In this document: one piece after another, positions 9,056 through 17,508 of the stretch | Layout: each line of letters starts with the position of its first letter | Position numbering within the stretch: the first letter of the stretch is position 1 | Assembly: GCF_003334855.1 (NCBI RefSeq) | Contig: NZ_QOWE01000037.1 | Span: 1-55,476, forward strand | Direction of reading: 5' to 3' | DNA: 55,476 nucleotides | Source of the DNA: Larkinella punicea | GTDB taxonomy: Bacteria > Bacteroidota > Bacteroidia > Cytophagales > Spirosomataceae | The notes under the pieces: model-generated | The model's database searches: none | What the model was told of the DNA's origin: nothing | What the model saw: only the letters and a program-made list of their open reading frames with translations | Position numbers and translations under genes: made by a program

Positions 9056-9430
9056 ATGAAAGTATTGGTTGTAGATGACGAAACGGACGTACAGATACTT
9101 TTTGAACAACGCTTTCGGCGCGAGATCCGCGCGGGTGAACTCATTTTCGCGTTTGCTCATTCGGGCGAGAAAGCCCTCGCTTACCTGAACGAACATCCTT
9201 CTGAATATGTACTGATTCTGTCGGACATCAACATGCCCGGCATGAGCGGTCTGGAATTGTTGCGCCTGATTAAAACCACGTATCCGGCCCCTCCGCCCGT
9301 TGTGATGATGATCACGGCGTATGGCGATAGTGAAAGCCACGACCAGGCGATGCAACTCGGAGCCGATGCGTTTCTGACCAAACCGCTTGACTTTAACAAC
9401 CTGAAAGAAAAACTCAAAAGCGCCCTATGA
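9056..9430 (+). CDS. Single-domain response regulator (CheY-like)
   Basis: A 124-residue stand-alone receiver domain. The acidic pocket is VVDDETD (Asp7, Asp8), the phospho-acceptor is Asp57 in LILSDINMPG, the switch Thr is in MMITAYGDS, and the conserved Lys is in FLTKPLDF. There is no output domain. The start chosen is ATG 9056, where the receiver fold begins; a TTG at 9002 would only add an untypical leader that contains the -7 element. Its last codons overlap the start of the receiver-cyclase gene (ATGA at 9427-9430). It is probably phosphorylated by the upstream kinase, perhaps as a phosphate sink or phosphorelay intermediate for the second receiver. Confidence 0.93.
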   Translation: MKVLVVDDETDVQILFEQRFRREIRAGELIFAFAHSGEKALAYLNEHPSEYVLILSDINMPGMSGLELLRLIKTTYPAPPPVVMMITAYGDSESHDQAMQLGADAFLTKPLDFNNLKEKLKSAL

Positions 9431-10473
9431 AGTCTAAAATTCTGGTCGTGGATGACGAAACCGATCTGGAACTGCTGATCCGGCAAAAGTTTCGCCGACA
9501 AATCCGCGAACTGCAATATGAGTTTGTTTTTGCTTTCAATGGCGTCGATGCGCTGGTCAAACTCCAGCAGCATCCCGACATCGATGTCGTGCTGAGTGAT
9601 ATCAACATGCCCGAAATGGATGGTCTGACGCTGCTAGAAAAACTCGGCGAGGTCAGCCCTCTGACCAAAACCGTGATCGTTTCGGCGTATAGCGACATGG
9701 CCAACATCCGGACGGCCATGAACCGGGGCGCTTTCGATTTTATCTGTAAACCCGTCAATTTTGAAGACCTGGACGTGACGATGCAGAAAACCATCCGGCA
9801 CGTGGCGCAACTGCGTGAAACGCTGAAAGCCATCAAGGAAAACAACATTCTGCGGATGTACGTCGATGAATCGGTGCTTAATTTTATGGATCGCCGGGAG
9901 TTTGAATCGTCGCTGATGGTAAATGAAACCGTTCAGGCCACGGCGGTTTTTATCGACATCTGCGGGTTTACGGCCATTACGGAGCGCGAAAGTGCCGATA
10001 CTGTTGTGAAGCTGATCAACCTGTATTTCGACGTAATGGTGAAGGAAATCATCGCCCAGGGCGGTTTTGTCGATAAATTCATGGGCGACGCCATCATGGC
10101 CGTTTTCCGGGGCGACTACCACCTCGACCGGGCCATCGAAGCCGCTTTGGCCGTCCGGAACCACATCGAATCGATGGAGGCCACGCTGCCCGACGAACCC
10201 ATTTATACGCCCAAAGTGGCCATTGGTATCAATACCGGCGAGGTCATTTCGGGCAACATCGGCTCGGCAACCCTCCGGCGGCTCGATTACACCGTCATCG
10301 GCGATGTGGTCAATACGGCCCAGCGCCTGCAATCGTATGCGCAGGAAGGACAGATCATCATCAGCGATGCCGCTTACCAGTTGGTAAAAAACTCCTTCCG
10401 TTGTGAACCGCTGGGTGAAGTGTTGCTGAAGAATAAAGCAAATCCGGTAGCGGTTTATGCTGTAATTGAATAA
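9427..10473 (+). CDS. Receiver-class III nucleotide cyclase fusion
   Basis: A 348-residue cytosolic regulator. Residues 1-125 form a receiver domain (Asp9, Asp10; phospho-acceptor Asp58 in VLSDINMPEMDG; Lys in FICKPVNF). A short helical linker (about 125-155) leads to a class III adenylate/guanylate cyclase domain (about 170-348). Cyclase features seen are the first metal Asp in VFIDICGFT, the second metal Asp and adenine-type Lys in FVDKFMGDAIMAVF, and the YTVIGDVVNTAQRL segment with the transition-state Asn and Arg. All catalytic positions appear intact; Lys and Thr at the substrate-specifying sites point to ATP (class IIIb type). It overlaps the upstream receiver gene by 4 bp, so cAMP output controlled by the kinase is inferred. 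Confidence 0.93.
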   Translation: MKSKILVVDDETDLELLIRQKFRRQIRELQYEFVFAFNGVDALVKLQQHPDIDVVLSDINMPEMDGLTLLEKLGEVSPLTKTVIVSAYSDMANIRTAMNRGAFDFICKPVNFEDLDVTMQKTIRHVAQLRETLKAIKENNILRMYVDESVLNFMDRREFESSLMVNETVQATAVFIDICGFTAITERESADTVVKLINLYFDVMVKEIIAQGGFVDKFMGDAIMAVFRGDYHLDRAIEAALAVRNHIESMEATLPDEPIYTPKVAIGINTGEVISGNIGSATLRRLDYTVIGDVVNTAQRLQSYAQEGQIIISDAAYQLVKNSFRCEPLGEVLLKNKANPVAVYAVIE

Positions 10474-10684
10474 CTACGGATGTTACGACGCTGTTCAAGA
10501 TTTGCAATCTAGAACCCTTCTGTCGCCGAACGGTACGCCGTCGCGGTTGTAATCGACAGCTTTTGCCACTTAATTCAAGTATGGAGTTAGTCGCTGGCCC
10601 GTTTTTTCACTGCCTTTTTCTGACGGTTGGCACCCGGATTCTAACCATTCATCCCCTTTTTTTGAACCGCTTAATAAACAACAC
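10474..10684. other. Intergenic, nothing recognised before TetR promoter
   Basis: About 210 bp between the cyclase gene and the tetR-family promoter. No ORF of note, no strong hairpin and no repeat family member was seen. Confidence 0.5.
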
Positions 10685-10714
10685 TTGTTTACTAAACAGT
10701 GTTCAGTACATTTG
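10680..10714 (+). promoter_or_regulatory. Promoter and overlapping operator of TetR/RND operon
   Basis: TTG (10685-10687), a 19-bp spacer and TACATTTG (10707-10714) match the Bacteroidota promoter consensus. An imperfect palindrome, AACACTTGTTTA (10680-10691) and TAAACAGTGTT (10693-10703), differs by one extra T in the left arm. It covers the -33 element and most of the spacer, which is the position expected for repression by the TetR regulator starting at 10733. A half-site AACAGTGTT recurs at 11371-11379 before the TolC gene. Confidence 0.75.
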
Positions 10715-10732
10715 TAACGTTAATTAACCGAT

Positions 10733-11350
10733 ATGGGAATTGTTGAGCGAAAAGAGCGCGAGAAAGAGGAAATGCGGAAACTGATCCTGGAAGCAGCCCA
10801 AAAGCTGTTTTTGGAAACCGGTTTCGAAAAAGTAAGCATTCGGAACATTGCGGATGCCATTGAATACAGTCCGGCGACGATTTACCTGTATTTCAAGGAT
10901 AAAAACGAGTTGCTGTACGCCATTCACAACATCGGTTTTCAGAAGATGATTGAGGAATTTTACCCGGCCCTCAGTCTGGCAGACCCTTTTGATCGGCTGG
11001 TGGAAATGGGTCGACGGTATTTCCGGTTTGCATTCGAAAATCCGGAACTCTTTGATCTAATGTTTATTATGAATGCTCCGATGGATGCCCTGGCTTGCCG
11101 GGACGACATTTGGGATGAAGGCCGGTCGGCTTTCGGCTTGCTGATCAAGTGTGTACAGGATTGTATCGACGCCGGGGTGTTCAAGTACCAGGATGCGGAA
11201 GTAGCCGCCATCATGATCTGGAGTTCCGTCCACGGTTATACCGCCCTTTTCCTGCGGAAACGACTGGATATGTTTGAAGAAAGTCGCCGGAAAGAGTTGA
11301 TGGAAGAAGCGTTCGATCTGTTTATCAAAACCATCCAAAAGGGTCTGTAA
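10733..11350 (+). CDS. TetR/AcrR family regulator of RND efflux operon
   Basis: A 205-residue repressor. The N-terminal TetR helix-turn-helix lies at about residues 12-55 (ILEAAQKLFLETGFEKVSIR, then IADAIEYSPATIYLYFKDKN, the recognition helix). The C-terminal ligand domain (about 70-200) resembles the WHG-type tetracyclin-repressor domains of Bacteroidota. The gene lies 42 bp before the TolC start and opens the efflux operon. Its promoter overlaps a palindrome, and half of that palindrome is repeated in the TetR-TolC gap, so autoregulation and control of the pump are inferred. The inducing ligand is unknown. Confidence 0.92.
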   Translation: MGIVERKEREKEEMRKLILEAAQKLFLETGFEKVSIRNIADAIEYSPATIYLYFKDKNELLYAIHNIGFQKMIEEFYPALSLADPFDRLVEMGRRYFRFAFENPELFDLMFIMNAPMDALACRDDIWDEGRSAFGLLIKCVQDCIDAGVFKYQDAEVAAIMIWSSVHGYTALFLRKRLDMFEESRRKELMEEAFDLFIKTIQKGL

Positions 11351-11370
11351 AAAAATTTGCCGAGCTAATG

Positions 11371-11379
11371 AACAGTGTT
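11371..11379 (+). promoter_or_regulatory. TetR half-site AACAGTGTT before TolC gene
   Basis: Identical to the right arm of the 10680-10703 palindrome, and 13 bp upstream of the TolC ATG at 11393. A full inverted partner is absent, so it may be a weak second binding site or a remnant. Confidence 0.45.
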
Positions 11380-11392
11380 AATATACTAATAT

Positions 11393-12778
11393 ATGGTCAC
11401 AAAACTCCGAATCGGCTACCTGCTGGTTCTGCTTTTAACAATCATACCCCAAGTGAGTCCGGCCCAATCCGCCGACGCCCCTTCGGCCATTCTGAACGCT
11501 TACATTCAGGAAGGCTTACAAAGCAACCTCGCGCTGAAACAGGAATCCCTGGAAATCAGCCGGGTAACGGAATCGATCACCCAGGCAAAAGCCCTCTTTT
11601 ATCCCCGACTGACATTTAACCCGACGTATTCGCTGGCGGCTGGCGGTCGGCGGTTGCAATTTCCGGTCGGCGATTTGCTCAATCCGGTGTATGCCACGCT
11701 CAATCAACTCGCCGGTTCCGACCGTTTTCCCACCAACATTCCGAACGTCAACGAACTACTGGCTCCCAACAATTTCCACGACACCAAACTCAGCGTCCAG
11801 TACGCGGTTTTCAATACCGATATTCAGTATAACTACCTGATTCAAAAAGATTTACTTTCCGCCCAGGAAGCCCGCAAGCGCGTGGTTGAAAACGAGTTGC
11901 GGTATACCATCGCCACGGCGTATTACCAATATTTACAAACACTCGACGCGTTCCGGATCTACGACAACAACCGCGCGGTTTTACACGAACTGGGCCGGCT
12001 GAACGAAAAACTAGTCGCCAACAATGTGGCCACCAAAGATGTCGTGACCTCGACCCGCTACGAAATCAGCAAGATCGATCAGCAATTGGCCGTTGCCGAC
12101 AAAAACCGCCAGAGTGCCAAAGCCTATTTCAATTTTCTGCTCAACCGCGACCTGACCGCCGACATTCAGGTCGATTCCCTGCTGACCAGAACGCTGCCCC
12201 CGGCTCCTCCCGCGCTGGGTGAGTTGCAGCAAACCGCCCTGCAAAGCAGACAGGAATTGAAGCAACTCGGTGGCTCGCTCCGGGCTTCGCAAAATGCCAT
12301 TAAAATGAACGAAGCTTCCCTCAAATTACCCAATGTCTACGTTGGCGGGAATGCTGGTTTTCAGGGATTTGGCTACACCTTCAGCAATCAGGCGTATGTA
12401 GTTGGGCAGGTCGGCTTGTCCTGGGACTTGTTCAAAGGCTACGAAAAACGCTCGAAGGTGCAACAGGCCAAAATCCAGACCGAGCTTGTGCAAACGAAGC
12501 TGACAGAGGTTGAAAAACAGATTCAGTTGCAGGTCTTGCAGGCCTATTATGAACTGGATGCGGCCAATGAAAGCCTGAATGCCACTCAAACCGGCCTTGC
12601 CAATGCCGAGCAAACCTTCCGGCTTGTCGATAGCAAATACCGCAACGGCCAGGCGCTGCTGGTGGAATACCTGCGGTTCCAGAACGATCGGCTAACGGCT
12701 CAGATTCAGCAGGTTCTGACGCGCTACGATGTCTTGTTGAAACGGGCCGCGCTGGATCGCGTGACGGCCATTCAATAA
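11393..12778 (+). CDS. TolC-family outer-membrane efflux protein
   Basis: A 461-residue outer-membrane channel of RND pumps. The Sec signal peptide ends near SPAQSADA. Two long alpha-helical repeats follow, typical of the OEP family, with heptad-rich helices (for example SLEISRVTESITQAKALFYP and later VEKQIQLQVLQAYYELDAAN) and short beta-barrel strands between them. The C-terminal half ends in RYDVLLKRAALDRVTAIQ. It is placed before the adaptor and pump genes of the same operon, as is usual for Bacteroidota trios. It lies 42 bp after TetR and 67 bp before the adaptor. Confidence 0.92.
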   Translation: MVTKLRIGYLLVLLLTIIPQVSPAQSADAPSAILNAYIQEGLQSNLALKQESLEISRVTESITQAKALFYPRLTFNPTYSLAAGGRRLQFPVGDLLNPVYATLNQLAGSDRFPTNIPNVNELLAPNNFHDTKLSVQYAVFNTDIQYNYLIQKDLLSAQEARKRVVENELRYTIATAYYQYLQTLDAFRIYDNNRAVLHELGRLNEKLVANNVATKDVVTSTRYEISKIDQQLAVADKNRQSAKAYFNFLLNRDLTADIQVDSLLTRTLPPAPPALGELQQTALQSRQELKQLGGSLRASQNAIKMNEASLKLPNVYVGGNAGFQGFGYTFSNQAYVVGQVGLSWDLFKGYEKRSKVQQAKIQTELVQTKLTEVEKQIQLQVLQAYYELDAANESLNATQTGLANAEQTFRLVDSKYRNGQALLVEYLRFQNDRLTAQIQQVLTRYDVLLKRAALDRVTAIQ

Positions 12779-12845
12779 CACCCGCTTTGCCTTCCGATTC
12801 GTCATTTACACGATTAACTGCACTGATTATAAACTAATTATTCCA

Positions 12846-13907
12846 ATGAAAGTCATCCAGTATTTTCTAATCGTACTCCTGGCGGGCGGGCTGTGGGCCT
12901 GCGGCACCAAAGCCGAACAAAGCCGGGAAGAGAAGCCGACAGCACAAACCGACGATACGGCCATACCGGTCAAACTAACCAAAGTCGAGTCGGTGGTTCG
13001 CTCAGAACCGGTGGTAGCATCGGGGCTGGTGTCGTCGTCGGAAGAAGCCAAACTGTCGTTTAAAATTGGCGGCATCATTCAAAAAATGTACGTTGATGAA
13101 GGCCAGACCGTCCGGAAAGGGCAACTGCTGGCGACGCTCAACCTGACGGAAATCAACGCCCAGGTGAGCCAGGCGCAGTTTTCGAACGAAAAAGCCGAAC
13201 GCGACCTCAACCGCGTCAAAGCACTTTACGCCGACACAGCCGCCACGCTCGAACAGTTGCAGAATGCCACGACCGGCCACGAAGTTGCCAAACAGAACCT
13301 GACCATCGCGCAGTTCAACCAGAATTACGCCCAGATCCGGTCGACGGTGGATGGCACGGTGACGCGGAAACTGATGAATGAAGGCGAATTTGCGTCGGCA
13401 GGTGGGGCGGTTTTCATGATCTCGTCGACCCGGAAAAATGACTGGATTGTGCGGGTAGGTGTGGCCGACAAGGACTGGGCGCGTTTGAAAGTAGGCAACC
13501 GCGCTACCATCACGCTGGAAGCCTATCCCGACCAGACGTTTGTGGGTACCGTGAGCGAACTGGCCCAAGCCGCCGATCCGCAAAACAAGCTCTACGATGT
13601 AGAAATCCGCATCAACCCCGGCGCGGTGAAATTTGCGCCCGGTTTATTTGCCAAAGTGAGCCTGCAACCCGCCCAGAGCCGCAGTTATGCGCTGGTTCCG
13701 ATTGAAGCCATTGTGGAAGGAAATGGCAAAGACGGTTTCGTTTTTGTGTTGACTGAGGACCAGAAGCACGTCCGCAAAATACCGGTGCAGATCGGCTTCA
13801 TCGACAACGACAAAGTCCTGCTAACGAACGGCTTATCGGGAATATCCAATGTGGTAACGGCCGGTTCAGCCTATCTGACCGAAACGTCAACCGTTGTTCT
13901 CCAATAA
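12846..13907 (+). CDS. RND periplasmic adaptor (HlyD/MFP) lipoprotein
   Basis: A 353-residue membrane fusion protein that links pump and channel. The SPII signal peptide has Cys19 (GLWACGTK). A barrel-sandwich (biotinyl-lipoyl-like) domain is split by a hairpin (LSFKIGGIIQKMYVDEGQTV at about 65-85, and IRSTVDGTVTRKLMNEGEF), with an alpha-helical hairpin between them (about 98-155). A beta-barrel follows (VGNRATITLEAYPDQTFVG), then a membrane-proximal domain. The gene lies between TolC and the RND permease, 111 bp from the latter, and that gap holds a REP-like hairpin. Confidence 0.93.
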   Translation: MKVIQYFLIVLLAGGLWACGTKAEQSREEKPTAQTDDTAIPVKLTKVESVVRSEPVVASGLVSSSEEAKLSFKIGGIIQKMYVDEGQTVRKGQLLATLNLTEINAQVSQAQFSNEKAERDLNRVKALYADTAATLEQLQNATTGHEVAKQNLTIAQFNQNYAQIRSTVDGTVTRKLMNEGEFASAGGAVFMISSTRKNDWIVRVGVADKDWARLKVGNRATITLEAYPDQTFVGTVSELAQAADPQNKLYDVEIRINPGAVKFAPGLFAKVSLQPAQSRSYALVPIEAIVEGNGKDGFVFVLTEDQKHVRKIPVQIGFIDNDKVLLTNGLSGISNVVTAGSAYLTETSTVVLQ

Positions 13908-13920
13908 CCCCTCTGATCAA

Positions 13921-14004
13921 CTCTGGTTCTCTCCGCTAAACTCTGCGAAACAGTTTTAAAGCTATTTCGCGGAGTTTAGCAGAGGGAACCAGAGCTAAGC
14001 GGAG
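13921..14004. repeat. REP-like hairpin between adaptor and pump genes
   Basis: Arms 13921-13950 and 13965-13994 are inverted copies with 27 of 30 positions matching (CTCTGGTTCTCTCCGC outward; TTTCGCGGAGTTTAGC inward). A further half word, GCTAAGCGGAG, follows to 14004. It shares TTTCGCGGAG and GCAGAG with the element at 7376-7475. It lies inside the efflux operon and may attenuate transcription or set transcript ends. Confidence 0.85.
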
Positions 14005-14018
14005 AAAATACTTCCACT

Positions 14019-17000
14019 ATGAACTTATCCGAATTTTCCGTCAAAAACTGGCAGTTCATGCTGGTCCTGTTCATCGCCGTGGTGGCGCTGGGCGTCAACT
14101 CGCTGTTCAACATGCCACGGGGCGAAGACCCCGAATTTACGGCTCCCTCGTTTGCCGTGGTAATCGTGTATCCCGGCACCGACGCGCAGGACATGGAAGA
14201 ACTGGTGGTCGATCCGGCCGAAGCGCGTTTCAACTCCCTGGACGACATCAGCCACGTCATCACCACCATCGACGACGGTCTGGCGGTTTTGCGCGTGGAA
14301 TATGATTACAGTTCCGATGCTGATGAAAAATACCAGGAAATGGTGCGCGAAGTCAATGCCCTCCGGGCACAGTTGCCCTCTGATATTTTCAACATCGAAA
14401 TCCAGAAATTTTCTCCCACCGACGTCAGTATCGTTCAGGTGGCTTTGCAGTCGGAAGTGGCTTCCAACAAAGAGCTGGGCGACTATGCCGATGCGCTGAA
14501 AGAACGGCTGGAAAAAGTCAAAAGTCTGAAAGGCGTCGAAGACTGGGGCTACCCGGCCAGCACCGTTCGCATTTCGCTGAATATTGAACGGATGGCGCAG
14601 GAAGGCATTGCCGTGAATCGGCTGATTGGCGCGTTGCAGGCCGAAAACCTGAACATTCCGGGCGGCAGCATTCAGGCCGGTACGCGGAAATTCAACGTCA
14701 AAACCAGCGGGGATTACCAGTCACTGGATGAAATCAAAAATACCGTGGTTTCGACTAACGGGCAAAAAATCATTTACCTCCGCGACATTGCCGACGTGGA
14801 TTTCAATTACGAAGACGAAACCCACATCACCCGCCTGAACGGACACCGGGCGGTTTTGGTCACGGCCGGTCAGAAGCTGGGCGAAAACATTGCCAAAGTG
14901 GGGGAACAATTGAACCCGGTCATCGAGGATTTCGCGAAAACCCTGCCGCCCCACATCAAGCTCGTCAAAAACTTCGACCAGGCCGCCAGCGTCAACGCCC
15001 GGCTCAGCCGGTTTGCCAAAGATTTCGGCATCGCCATTTTGCTGGTTGCCCTAACGCTGCTACCGCTCGGCATCCGGGCGGCCATCGTCGTCATGATTTC
15101 GATTCCGCTTTCGTTGTCCATCGGCCTTTCGCTGCTGAACATGTTTGGCTTCAGCATCAACCAGTTAAGCATTGTCGGATTGATCGTCGCGCTGGGTATT
15201 CTGGTCGATGATTCGATTGTGGTAGTCGAGAACATCGAGCGGTATTTGCGCGACGGTTTTTCCCGGCGGGAAGCCGCGATCAAAGCGACCAAACAGATTA
15301 CACTGGCCGTCATTGGCTGTACGGTTACGTTGATTCTGGCTTTTCTGCCGCTCATGTTTTTGCCCGAAGCATCCGGCGATTTCATCCGTTCGCTACCCAC
15401 CGCCGTGGTCACCACCATTCTGGCATCATTGCTGGTTTCGCTGACCATTGTCCCATTTCTCTCCAGCCGAATCCTGAAAGAAGCGCACAATCCGGAAGGC
15501 AATATTTTCATGCGGGCGTTGAAAAAACTCATCAGCGGGTCCTACAGCCGCCTGTTGCACACGGCTTTGCGTCATCCGGTTATCACGCTGCTGGGCGCAC
15601 TGGCAATTTTTGGTGGTGCTTTATCGCTGGTTCCAAAAGTCGGTTTCGCGCTGTTTCCGGCGTCTGAAAAACCGCAATTTCTGATCAACATCGAAACGCC
15701 CGAAGGCACCAGTTTGCAGGAAACCAACCGCGTGGCCCGCTACGTCGAGAGCCAGTTGGGAAACGAACCCGACGTCAAGTATTTCACAACCAACGTCGGC
15801 AAGGGCAATCCACGGATTTATTACAACATCATTCAGCGGAACGAGGCTACCAATTTCTCGCAGTTTTTTGTTCAACTGCACGATATGCCGCCGGTTCAAA
15901 AACGCCAGTTGATTGACAAGCTGCGGGAGAAATTCAAGTTTTATGCCAATGCCAAAATTGAGGTCAAGGACTTTGAGCAGGGTCCCGACCAGGAAGCGCC
16001 GGTGGCCATCCGGGTGTTTGGCGAAAACCTGGATACGCTCCGAACCGTGGCCGCCGATGTGGAGAAAGTCCTGAAAACCACTCCCGGTTTAATTTACATC
16101 AACAATCCGCTGGCAACCCGCAAAACTGACCTGCGCGTCAAAATCAACAAGGAAAAAGCCGGGATGCTGGGCATGTCCGTGGCCGACATTAACCGCACCA
16201 TTCGGCTGGCCATTGCGGGCTTGAACGTGGGCGTGTTCAAGGACGAAGCGGGAGACGATTTCCTGATCAACGTCACGTTGCCCAAAGGAAAGGTGGCGGA
16301 TTTACGTGTTCTCAATAACCTCTATGTCAATACGCTAACGGGCGGATCGGTTCCCCTGCGCCAGATTGCCGACCTTCAATTCGAGACCTCGACCAACCAG
16401 ATCCGGCACTACGACAAGGACCGTTACGTCACGGTTACCGGTTTCGTCAAAAGCGGTTATCTGGTCGATAATGTCTACAATGAAGTTATTAAGAAGCTCG
16501 ACGCGCTGAAGTTTCCCAGCGATTTTCGCTACAAAGCCGCCGGTGAACTGGAAAGCCGGGAAAAATCATTCGGCGGTTTGGGAACGATCATTCTGATCAC
16601 CGTCTTCGGTTTTCTGGCGGTCTTGATTCTGGAATTTGGTACGTTCAAAAGTACGCTAATCGTGCTTTCGGTCATCCCGCTGGGCATCATTGGGGCCATT
16701 GCGGCACTGCTGTTATCGGGCAATCCGTTTTCGTTTGTGGCCGTCATCGGTCTGATTGCACTGATCGGTATCGAGGTCAAAAACTCCATTCTGCTGGTCG
16801 ATTTCACCAACCAACTCCGGGAGCAGGGAATGCCGCTGATCGAAGCCATCGAGCAGGCGGGTGAAATCCGCTTTGTGCCGATCGTCCTGACCTCGCTCAC
16901 GGCCATTGGCGGTCTGATTCCGCTGGCCATCGAGGGAAATCCGCTTTATTCGCCCCTGGCATTGGTGCTGATTGGTGGGTTAATTAGCTCAACCCTTCTC

Positions 17001-17093
17001 TCGCGGATTGTGACACCGGTATTGTATAAATTGTTACCGCCCCGCGTCGATTTAAAAGTACCCGCGGTTGCAGAAGAGCCAGAATTAATTTAA
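14019..17093 (+). CDS. RND efflux permease (AcrB/MdtBC type)
   Basis: A 1024-residue inner-membrane proton-drug antiporter of the HAE-1/RND superfamily with the usual 12-helix, two-loop arrangement. The large periplasmic domains lie at about residues 35-325 and 545-850. Proton-relay residues are readable: the acidic pair Asp397-Asp398 in GILVDDSIVVVEN and Lys921 in GIEVKNSILLVDF. The N-terminus includes the family motif MPRGEDPEF and PGTDAQDMEELV. The length is normal. It is the last gene of the TetR-TolC-adaptor-pump operon and is closed by the perfect inverted repeat at 17130-17197. The substrate cannot be told from sequence. Confidence 0.95.
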   Translation: MNLSEFSVKNWQFMLVLFIAVVALGVNSLFNMPRGEDPEFTAPSFAVVIVYPGTDAQDMEELVVDPAEARFNSLDDISHVITTIDDGLAVLRVEYDYSSDADEKYQEMVREVNALRAQLPSDIFNIEIQKFSPTDVSIVQVALQSEVASNKELGDYADALKERLEKVKSLKGVEDWGYPASTVRISLNIERMAQEGIAVNRLIGALQAENLNIPGGSIQAGTRKFNVKTSGDYQSLDEIKNTVVSTNGQKIIYLRDIADVDFNYEDETHITRLNGHRAVLVTAGQKLGENIAKVGEQLNPVIEDFAKTLPPHIKLVKNFDQAASVNARLSRFAKDFGIAILLVALTLLPLGIRAAIVVMISIPLSLSIGLSLLNMFGFSINQLSIVGLIVALGILVDDSIVVVENIERYLRDGFSRREAAIKATKQITLAVIGCTVTLILAFLPLMFLPEASGDFIRSLPTAVVTTILASLLVSLTIVPFLSSRILKEAHNPEGNIFMRALKKLISGSYSRLLHTALRHPVITLLGALAIFGGALSLVPKVGFALFPASEKPQFLINIETPEGTSLQETNRVARYVESQLGNEPDVKYFTTNVGKGNPRIYYNIIQRNEATNFSQFFVQLHDMPPVQKRQLIDKLREKFKFYANAKIEVKDFEQGPDQEAPVAIRVFGENLDTLRTVAADVEKVLKTTPGLIYINNPLATRKTDLRVKINKEKAGMLGMSVADINRTIRLAIAGLNVGVFKDEAGDDFLINVTLPKGKVADLRVLNNLYVNTLTGGSVPLRQIADLQFETSTNQIRHYDKDRYVTVTGFVKSGYLVDNVYNEVIKKLDALKFPSDFRYKAAGELESREKSFGGLGTIILITVFGFLAVLILEFGTFKSTLIVLSVIPLGIIGAIAALLLSGNPFSFVAVIGLIALIGIEVKNSILLVDFTNQLREQGMPLIEAIEQAGEIRFVPIVLTSLTAIGGLIPLAIEGNPLYSPLALVLIGGLISSTLLSRIVTPVLYKLLPPRVDLKVPAVAEEPELI

Positions 17094-17129
17094 TAATTAA
17101 CCAATCAGAAAAAGAAGTAACATTTCTAT

Positions 17130-17197
17130 TTTAATAAAGCGAAAAGCCAAATAAGGTAACTTAACGTTTACCTTATTTGGCTTTTCGCTTTATTAAA
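17130..17197. terminator. Perfect 30-bp inverted repeat after RND operon
   Basis: Arms 17130-17159 and 17168-17197 are perfectly complementary over 30 bp around an 8-nt loop (CTTAACGT). The arm begins TTTAATAAAGCGAAAAGCC. It starts 36 bp after the RND stop codon. It would form a very stable transcript end and is symmetric, so it could also stop transcription from the other side. It is longer than an ordinary intrinsic terminator and has no T-tract immediately after it. Confidence 0.75.
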
Positions 17198-17508
17198 CAC
17201 AATTTTAAATTCTTTTTGAAGGGATTCTCTGCGGAAATTATGAAAATATTTTTGCGGCTTTATTGCAGTTCACGGAATATTTACTAATCTTTGTCATAAC
17301 CAATAGGGCTTATCATAAAAATAAAGACTATCACCATTAGCGATAGTCTTTACGGCCTTTGTAGTTATTACTTAAAACACCTTGATTAAAAAAAATGAGG
17401 CTGTCATATTTTATTTAATCCAAGTGGACAAATATACACATTGCTCATTTATTTACAGTTGCTAAAAAGCAATTGTTTCTTATCAGGCAAGTTTTTTTTT
17501 GAGCTGGT
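17198..17508. other. AT-rich intergenic, convergent gene ends
   Basis: Spacer between the RND operon and the minus-strand Crp/Fnr gene. It contains the hairpin at 17323-17351. Otherwise no ORF, promoter consensus or repeat was recognised. Confidence 0.5.
17315..17351 (-). terminator. Intrinsic terminator of Crp/Fnr gene
   Basis: Read on the minus strand, AAAGACTATC (17351-17342) pairs with GATAGTCTTT (17332-17323), and the run TATTTTTATG follows. This is a classical stem with a T-rich tail, 160 bp beyond the stop of the minus-strand gene. Confidence 0.65.

Noticed and set aside
17130-17197. Insertion-sequence ends or a MITE
   Set aside because: No target-site duplication or transposase remnant is visible, and the 8-nt loop leaves no cargo.
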